From Megascapheus bottae (lineage: Eukaryota > Chordata > Mammalia > Rodentia > Geomyidae): a stretch of DNA of 64,000 nucleotides. The DNA lies in NCBI GenBank assembly GCA_024803745.1, contig JANJXV010000043.1:1881501-1945500 (forward strand), written 5' to 3'. The notes under the pieces were generated by a model. That model was not told where the DNA came from. It made no database searches and saw only the letters and a program-made list of their open reading frames with translations. A program made the position numbers and the translations under genes. This document shows positions 54,935 to 62,126 of the stretch, piece after piece (within the stretch, counting starts at the first letter, position 1; each line of letters opens with the position of its first letter).

Positions 54935-56340
54935 TCAAAACCTAACAGTGACCCTAACCCTAACCATCGCCCTTACACTTACCCTAAACCTCACCCTCAC
55001 CCTAAACCTAACAATTACCCTAACCCTAACTCTAACCCTCCCCCTCCCCCTAACCTTAACCCTAATCCAAACCCTAAACATAGCCCTATCCCTTAGCTAT
55101 ACATAACCCTAACCCTAACCCTAATCCTAACCCTAACCTTAACCATAGGCCTAACCCTAACTCTCACCCTAATCCTCACACGACCCTCACCTTCACCCTA
55201 ACCCTAACCATAAACCTAACCATAAATCTCACCCTAAAACTAACCCTAACCCTAACCTTAACACTCACACTTACTCTCATCCTAACCCTAACCCTAACCC
55301 TAACCTTAAACGGAGCCCTAACCATAACCCTAATCCTAAACCAAACCATAAACCTAATCCTAACACTAAACCTCACTCTATCTCACACCGAAACCTAACA
55401 CTCACCCTAATCCTAACCCTAACCCCAACCCTCACCCTCAACCTCAACCTCACACTAACCCTAACCCTCAGAGTAACCCTCAGCCGAAACATCACTCTGA
55501 CCCTAAACTTAACCCTCACCCTAACCCTCACACTAACCCTAAACCTAACACTCACCATGACACTAACCCTAACCCTATCCCCTACACTAACCCTCACCCT
55601 AACCCAAATCCTCACCCTAACCTTAACCCTAAACCCAACCCTAAACCTAACCTTAACGTAAACCCCAATCCTAACCCTAACCCTCACCCTAAACATCACC
55701 CTAACCCTCAACCTAATCCTAACCCTCATCCTAACCCTAATCCTAACCCTAACACTCACCCTAACCCTCACCCTCAACCTAACCATAACCCTCAACCTCA
55801 CCCTCAACTTAACCCTAACCCTAATCCTAACACTAACACTCACCCTAACACTCACCCTAACTCTAACTCTCACCCTCACCCTAATACTCACCCTAACTCT
55901 AATCCCAAACATCACCCTAACCCTAACCCTCTCCTAACCCTCACCCTCATCCTAATCCTAAACCTCACCTTAACCCTCACCCTAACCCAAAGCCTAACCC
56001 AAACGCTAACCCTAACCCTCACCCTCACACTCACCCATAACCCTAACCCTAAACCTAACCGTAATGCAAACCCTAACCCTAAACCTAACTCTAACACAAA
56101 CCCTAACCCTAACCCAAACAGTAACCCTAACCCTAAACCTAACCCTCACCCTAAACCTAACCCTAATTTTAACCCTCCTCCTACCACTAACCTAACCCTA
56201 AAACTAACCCTAACCCTAACCCTCACCGTAACCCTCACTGTAACATTAACGCTAACCCTAACCCTACCACTTACCCTCACCTCACCCTAAACCTAACACT
56301 TACTCTAACCCTAAACCTAACCCTCAACCTCAACCTAACC
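54935..56340. repeat. Long duplicated segment, copy 2
   Basis: Anchors matching copy 1 at offsets of 9,881-9,904 bp: ACAGTGACCC (54945), AACAATTACCC (55010), CCCTCCCCCTCCCCCT (55036), TATACATAACCC (55099), AACCATAGGCC (55141), CGGAGCCCTAACC (55311), AACATCACTCTGA (55488), CAAACAGTAACC (56115), AATTTTAACCCTC (56165). Left of this, 54825-54920 instead matches 44.35-44.45 kb, so about 0.6 kb is absent here or added in copy 1. Confidence 0.8.
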
Positions 56341-57100
56341 CTAACCCTAACCCTCACCCTAAACCTAACACTAACCCTAAAACTTACACTAAACTAAACC
56401 CTAACCCTAGCCCGAAATATACCCCTAACCCCAATCCTCACCCTCACCCTAACTCTAACCCTCATCCTCACCCTAACCCTAACCCAAACCTTTCCTCCAA
56501 CTCTAACCTTAACTCTAAACCTCACCATAATTCTAATCCTAACCCCCATCATAACCCTAACCCTCACCCTAAACCTAAGCCTCACACTCACCCTAACTCT
56601 CAACCTAAACCTAACCCTTACCCTAACCCTAACCCTAACCCTCACCCTAATCCTCACCCTCACCCTGATCCAAAACCTAGCCCTAAATCTCACCCTATCC
56701 CTAACCCTAAACCAAACCCTGAACCTAACCCTCACCGTCAACCTCACCCTCTCCCTATCACCCTCACCCTCTCCCTAACCCAAAACCTAACCCGAACACT
56801 CACCCTAACCCTTACCCTCACCCAAACCCTAACACTAACCATAGACCTAAACCTAACCCTCACACAAATCCTAACCCTAAACCTAAACCTAACCTTAACC
56901 CTAACCCTAACCCTCACTCTAAACCTAACCCTAAGCCTAACCTTAACCTTCACCCTAAATCAAATCCTAACCCTAACCCAAACCTAACCCAAAACCTTAC
57001 CACAACCCAAGCCCTAATCCTAACCTTAACCCTAACCCAAAACCTAACGCTAAACTTGACCCTAACCCTAAATCTCACCCTAACCCTAACCGTAAACCCT

Positions 57101-57295
57101 TATCCAAACCCTAAAACTAGCCCTGGTCCTAACCCTATATATAACCCTAACATTAACCCTAATCGTAACCCTACCCCTACCCCTAGGCCTAGCCCTAACT
57201 CTAACCATAAACCTAAACCTAACCCTAAACCTAACACTAACACTAACTTTAACCCTAACTGTATCCCTAACCCTAAGTGTCCCTAACTCTAACCC
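57101..57295. repeat. B-C cassette
   Basis: TTATCCAAACCCTAAAACTAG, CCTATATATAACCC near 57134, CTAGGCCTAGCCC near 57183, CTAAGTGTCCCTAAC near 57272, then CCATGATCG near 57304. Same spacing as the 17-23 kb copies, over 30 kb away. Confidence 0.7.
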
Positions 57296-57640
57296 TAACC
57301 CTAACCATGATCGTAACCCTAACCCTCACCCTACCCCTCAACCTAACCCTAACCCTAAACCTAACCCTCACCCTAAACCTAAACCTAAACTTCACCCTAA
57401 CACTCACACTAAACCCCACCCTCATCCTAACTCTGACCTTCACCCTCACCCTAATTCTCACCCTAACCTTCACCTTTACCCTCACATTAACGCTAACACT
57501 AACCCTAACCCAAACCCTAAACATAACCCTAACCTTATCCCTCATCCTAACCCTAAATCTAACCCTAACCCTGACCCTAATGCTCACCCTCACCCTAAAT
57601 CTAACCATAACCCAAACCCTAACCCTAACCCTAACCCTAA

Positions 57641-57755
57641 TGCTAATTCTAGGCCTAGCCTTAATCCTATACATAACCCGAATCCTAACCCTAACCCTAA
57701 AACTTTCCTTAACCCTAACTCTTCCCCTAACCTTAAGTGTCCCTAACCCTAACCC
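57641..57755. repeat. B-C cassette (shortened)
   Basis: TCTAGGCCTAGCC, CCTATACATAACCC near 57666, and CTAAGTGTCCCTAACC-type end near 57733. The interval from B to C is about 80 bp shorter than usual. Confidence 0.65.
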
Positions 57756-58763
57756 TAACCAAAACCATAAACTTCACCCTAACCCTCACCCTAAACCTCA
57801 CACTCACCCTAACCCTGAACCTGACCCTCACCCTAGCCCTAACCCTAACCCTCACCCTAACACTAACACTAAACCAAACCCTAATCCTAATCCTAACCCT
57901 AACCCTCACCCTCACCCTAAACCTAACCATAACCCTATCCCTAAACCTAACCTTCACAATACCTCTAACACTAACCCTATCCCTCAGACTCACACTCACC
58001 CTAACCCTAAACCTAACTCTATCCCAAACCCTAACCCTAACCCTAACCGTAACCCTAAACTCACCCTCACCCTAACCCTAAACCTAACCCTAACCCTCAC
58101 CCTAACCCTAACCCTAACTCTAAAGCTAACCCTAACCCTCACCCTAACCCTAACCCTAAAACTAATCCTCACACTAACCTTCACCCTCACCCTAACCCTA
58201 ATCCTAACCCTAACCCTAACACTAACCCTAACCCTAACAAGCACCCTCACATTAAACCTAACCCTAAGCCTAACCCTAACACTCACCCTAACCCTCACCC
58301 TCATCCTCAGCCTAACCCTCAAACTCACCATAACCTTAATCCTCAACATAAGCCTAACCCTAAACCTAACCTTAACCTTCACCCTCACCCTCACCCTAAC
58401 CCTAACCCTAACCCTACCCCTAACCCTCCCTCACCCTAACCCTAACATTAACCCTCACCCTCACCCTAAATCTCACCCTTACCCTAACTCTAACCCTATC
58501 CCTAATCTTCAACCTCACCCATACCCTAACCCATAACCCCATCCTCACCCTAACCCTAGCCCTAACCCTCAACTGAAACCTCACCCTAACCTAATCATCA
58601 TCCTAACCCTCACCCTCACCCTGACCCTAACCCTCACCCTCTCCCTAACTCTCACCCTCACCTTAACCCTAACCCTAATCTTAACCCTAAATTCACCCTA
58701 ACCCTTCCCCTCACCCTTACCCTAATCTTAACCATAACTATAATCTTAGACCTAAACCTAACC

Positions 58764-58777
58764 CTCCCCCTCCCCCT
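58764..58777 (-). other. G-tract cluster on minus strand (quadruplex candidate)
   Basis: CCCTCCCCCTCCCCCT on + gives two G5 tracts one base apart on the minus strand, next to further G3 tracts. Equivalent sites are at 41381-41391, 45159-45169 and 55038-55051. These are the longest G-tracts I noticed in the window. Confidence 0.55.
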
Positions 58778-59280
58778 AACCCTAACCCTAACGGTAACAC
58801 TAAACCTAAACGTAACCCTAACCCTAAGCCTCACCCTAAACCTAACCCTAACCCTAACCTTAAACTTCACCCTCACCCTCATACTAACACTAACCGTAAG
58901 CCTAAACGTAAACCAAACCAGCCCCTTACCCTAACTCTAACCCTAAACCTAACCCTAAACTTAACCCTCACCCTCAACCTCACCCTAACCCTAACACTAA
59001 CACTAACCCTCACCCTAAAGCAAACGCCAACCCTAACCCTAACCCTAATCCTAACCTCAACCCTAACCCTAACCCTAACCCTAAACTAACACTCACCATC
59101 ACTCTCACCATAACCTTAACCCTCACCCTCACCGTAACCCTAATGCTAACACTAACCCTAACACTCACCCTCACCCTAACCCCAACCCTCACACTCTTCC
59201 TAATTCTAACCCTAACACTAACGCTGACTCTAACCCTTAATCTTCACCATAACCCTAACCCTAACCCTAACCCTAACCCA

Positions 59281-59456
59281 TAAAATAACCAATAACTCCA
59301 AACCCTAACCCTAACCCTACCCCTAAGCTTCCCTAAGCCTAAACCTAATCCCAACCCTAACCCCAACCCTAGTCTTAGCCCTAACCCTAACCCTAACCCT
59401 AACGCTAACCTTAACCTTAACCTTACCCCTAACCCTCACCGTACATGTCCCTAAAC
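59281..59456. repeat. A-C cassette, copy 14 (degraded)
   Basis: TAAAATAACCAATAACTCC, CTAAGCTTCCCTAAGCC near 59324, CTAGTCTTAGCCC near 59369, and GTACATGTCCCTAAACC near 59442. Order and spacing are kept although each motif has mutated. Confidence 0.65.
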
Positions 59457-61728
59457 CTAACCCTAACCATAACCCTCACCCTCACGCTAAACTTGACCCA
59501 AACCCTCACCCTCACCCTAAACCTAACCCTAACCCTCACCCTAACCCTCACCCTAACGCTAACGCTCACCTTAACCCTCATCCTCAACCTCACCTTAACC
59601 CTAAACCTAAACCTAAACCTAACCCTAACACTCACATTCACACTAACCCTAATCCTAACCCTAACACTTACTCTAATCCTAAGCCTAACCCTCATCCTAA
59701 CCATAACCCTAACCATAACCATAACCCTCACCTAACCCTCACCCTAACCCTCACCCTAACAGAAACCTTAACCCTAAAACTAACTGTAACTCTAACCCTA
59801 AACCTCACCCTAAACCTAACCCTAATCCTAACCCTCATCCTCACCCTCACCTCAACCCTAACCCAAACTGTAACCCAAACACTAACCCTAACCCTAACCC
59901 TCACCCTAACCCTAATCCTAAACCTAACACTAAATCTAACCCTAAACCTAACCCTCACCCTAAACCTAACTCTAAACCTTACCCTAACTTTAACCCTTAC
60001 CCTCACCTTACCCTAACCCTAACCCAAACCCTAACAATAACCCTAACCCTAAACAAAATCCTGACCATAACAATAACCCTAACCCTAATGCTCACTTTAC
60101 CCTAAACCTAACCCTAACCCAAGCCCTAAAGCTAATACTAGCCCTAGCCCTAAACTTATATATAACCCTAACCCCAAAAAATAAACCTAACCCTAACCCT
60201 AACATTAACCCTAACCCTAACCTCAACCTTAAGAGGCCCTAAGCCTAATCCTATCCCTAACCATAACCTTCACCCTAACCCTCAACCTCAACCTCACCCT
60301 AACCCTAACCCTCACCCTCACCCTCACCCTAATTCTCATCCTAATCATCACCCTCACCTGACACCAAGGCTAACCCTAAATCAAACCCAAACCCAAACCA
60401 TAACCCTAACCCTCACCCTAAACCTAACCCTAACCCTACCCTTAAACCTCACCCTACACTCACCCTAACCCTAACCCTAAGCCTAACCCTAAAATTAATG
60501 CAAACCCTAACCCTAATCCTAACCTTCACCCGAACCATCTCCCTACCCGTCACGCTAACCTCAACCCTCAGTCTAACCCTAACCCTAACCCACACCCTAA
60601 CTCTCACCCTATCCCTCACGCTAATCCTAACCCTAAGCCTAACCCTCACCCTAACCCTAACCCTCATCCTAAACCTCGCCCTCACCCTAACCCTAACCCG
60701 AACCCTAAACTCAAACTAACCCTCGCCCTAACCCTAACCCTATCCCAATCTCTAACCCTAACCCTCAACCTTACACTCACCCTAATCCTAACCCTACCCA
60801 TAATCCTAACCCTAACCCTAACCCTAACCAATACTCTAACCCTAAACCTAACCCTAACACTAACCCAAAACCTAACCCTAACCCTAAATCTAACCCTCGC
60901 CCTAAACTTAACCCTCATCCTAACCCACACACTACCCCTAAACATAACCCTAAAACAAACCTTAACCCTCACCATAACCCTAAACATACCCCTAACCATA
61001 AACCTAACCCTAACCCTAAACCTCACCCTCACCCTAAACGTAACACTTACTCTAACCCTAACCCTAAACTTCTCCCTCACCCTAACCCTAACCCTAAACC
61101 TGACTGTAATCGAAACCATATATAGCCTTTCCCTTACCCTATAATTAACCCTAACACAGACCCTAATCCTAACACTAACCCTAACCACAGACCTAACTGT
61201 AACCCTAAACCTCTCCCTAACCCTCATCATAACTTTCACCCTAAACGTAACCCTAAACATAAACCTAACTGTAAAACATAACCCTTACCCTAACCCTAAC
61301 CCTAATCCACACTGTAACCTTAACTCTCAGCCTCACTCTTACCCTAACCCTAACCCTAACCCTAATCCTAACTCAAACCCTAAACCTAAACCTAAACCTA
61401 ACACTAACCCTAACCCTAACCCTAAACCAAACTCTAATGCAAACCATAACTCTAACCCTAAGCCACATCCTAACCCTAACCCTAAACCTCACCCTCACCC
61501 TAACTCTAACACTAACCCTAACCCTCACCCTAACCCTTACCCTAACCCTCATCCTCACCTGAACCATCACCCTACCCTCACCCTAACCCTAACCCTAACC
61601 CTAAGCCTGACCTAACCCAAATCTTAATGCTAACCCTAACCCTAACCCTAAAACTTACCCTAACACTAACACTACACCCTCACTCTAACCCTAACCCTCT
61701 CCCTAACCCTAGCCCTAACTCTAACCCC

Positions 61729-61734
61729 AAAAAC
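61729..61734. repeat. Left target-site duplication of the LTR
   Basis: AAAAAC immediately precedes the TG terminus. It is identical to 62121-62126, and no mismatch is seen. Confidence 0.88.
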
Positions 61735-61752
61735 TGTTGGGGACCGACTTTG

Positions 61753-61780
61753 GGGTCAATGACCTTGGACCTGACCTTGA
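61753..61780 (+). promoter_or_regulatory. Nuclear-receptor half-site cluster in the LTR U3
   Basis: GGGTCAATGACCT (61753-61765) is an inverted repeat of AGGTCA-like half-sites spaced by one base (IR1). TGACCTTGG (61760-61768) and TGACCTTGA (61772-61780) read on the minus strand as CCAAGGTCA and TCAAGGTCA. The latter is the consensus of extended monomer sites for NR5A (SF-1/LRH-1) and ERR receptors. Binding is inferred from motif match only. Confidence 0.5.
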
Positions 61781-61812
61781 ACCTACACAACTGTATACAC
61801 AAGGAAGTAAGT

Positions 61813-61882
61813 CTTATCAGGATAACTTTAAGCAATGTCAATCAGTTCTTATCAGGATGACTTTAAGCAATGTTAATCCTTT
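61813..61882 (+). repeat. 35-bp tandem duplication in LTR U3 with GATA-type motifs
   Basis: Unit 1 (61813-61847) and unit 2 (61848-61882) share CTTATCAGGAT and ACTTTAAGCAATGT with only a few differences (A to G at unit base 12, C to T at base 27, and a diverged last four bases). Unit 1 holds the inverted pair TTATC-AG-GATAA, which is two GATA-factor cores. In unit 2 the second core has become GATGA. Tandem direct repeats of this size are common LTR enhancers. Confidence 0.75.
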
Positions 61883-61959
61883 CTCAATTATCTTATATGT
61901 GACTTGTTTACTATTTTGTATGAATGTAGCCTCTGTCAGTTCCCTAGCTTTAAGAAGAG

Positions 61960-61966
61960 TATTTAA
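61960..61966 (+). promoter_or_regulatory. TATA-like box of the LTR
   Basis: TATTTAA lies about 225 bp into the LTR, followed by AGGTCA, so TTAAGGTCA (61963-61971) also matches the TNAAGGTCA extended half-site. A start site would be expected about 25-30 bp downstream, near 61988-61995. Moderate confidence, as no other TATA candidate fits as well. Confidence 0.55.
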
Positions 61967-61979
61967 GGTCAGAACTTGA

Positions 61980-61985
61980 AATAAA
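61980..61985 (+). promoter_or_regulatory. LTR polyadenylation signal (AATAAA)
   Basis: Canonical hexamer on the + strand, which fixes LTR orientation together with the TATA-like box. It lies only 14 bp after that box, so it probably precedes the start site and R would be very short. The downstream T/GT-rich stretch 62028-62055 could serve as the downstream element. Confidence 0.7.
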
Positions 61986-62014
61986 CTGGGCTGCAGTCTT
62001 TACCTGGGCTGCAG
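61986..62014 (+). repeat. Direct repeat CTGGGCTGCAG flanking the presumed R region
   Basis: CTGGGCTGCAG occurs at 61986-61996 and again at 62004-62014, an 18-bp step. It overlaps the expected transcription start and cleavage zone. It may be a small local duplication or part of an R-region stem. No function can be assigned. Confidence 0.7.
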
Positions 62015-62033
62015 ACCTCCCTAACTCCATCTG

Positions 62034-62057
62034 TTTGTCTCTTTTCATTTTTCCTAG
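62034..62057 (+). promoter_or_regulatory. Polypyrimidine tract and CAG/TAG-type acceptor-like site in U5
   Basis: A pyrimidine-rich stretch ends in TTTTTCCTAG at 62048-62057, resembling a 3' splice acceptor with the cut after 62057. It could equally be only the T-rich element downstream of the polyadenylation site. Pattern match only. Confidence 0.3.
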
Positions 62058-62120
62058 TCCTTGCCCCTATTTCAGGAATCCCAATCTGCGAACCCTGGTT
62101 TGCTGACGGCTGCCCGGGCA

Positions 62121-62126
62121 AAAAAC
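62121..62126. repeat. Right target-site duplication of the LTR
   Basis: AAAAAC immediately follows the CA terminus and matches the left copy exactly. Removing the LTR and one copy rejoins a hexamer-type sequence already carrying a run of A, so the target was degenerate telomeric DNA. Confidence 0.88.

Larger units (their letters stand above)
54821..61728. repeat. Degenerate telomeric array, segment 6 (copy of segment 4, then B-C and A cassettes)
   Basis: The first 1.5 kb aligns by eye with 44.37-46.44 kb. B blocks follow at 57101-57146 and 57641-57679, each with a C motif (57275, 57735). An A cassette lies at 59281-59456, a weak A/B hybrid at 60120-60240 and a degraded B block at 61105-61150. 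The array runs without a break into the 6-bp target duplication at 61729. Confidence 0.9.
61735..62120 (+). mobile_element. Solo LTR of a class II (ERV-K/IAP-like) endogenous retrovirus
   Basis: A 386-bp unique segment with balanced base composition inside the telomeric array. It begins TGTTGGGGAC and ends GCCCGGGCA, giving the TG...CA termini of a retroviral LTR, and is flanked by a perfect AAAAAC duplication. Six-base duplications are typical of class II elements. On the + strand it has a 35-bp tandem duplication in U3, a TATA-like box (61960-61966), AATAAA (61980-61985) and a T-rich tract before the 3' end. No primer-binding site, internal gene or second LTR follows, since telomeric repeat resumes directly. 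It is thus a solo LTR, probably formed by LTR-LTR recombination. I do not recognise the family; assignment to class II rests on TSD length and terminal bases. A non-retroviral origin is unlikely. Confidence 0.88.

Noticed and set aside
57277..58536. 419-codon open frame on + (LT/PN repeats)
   Set aside because: It is the hexamer read in frame, with low-complexity alternation and a phase change where a unit gains or loses a base. No domain, no codon-use signal, and no gene structure.
1..61734. CRISPR array
   Set aside because: Regular short repeats are present, but they are 6-bp tandem units with no unique spacers, and there are no cas genes.
61737..61979. 80-codon open frame across the LTR U3
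   Set aside because: It overlaps U3 enhancer repeats and the TATA-like box. Short, with no recognised motif, so not supported as coding.
61960..61985. Cellular gene promoter or 3' UTR in the unique segment
   Set aside because: The TG...CA ends and exact 6-bp duplication account for the whole segment as an LTR. Nothing unique remains outside it.
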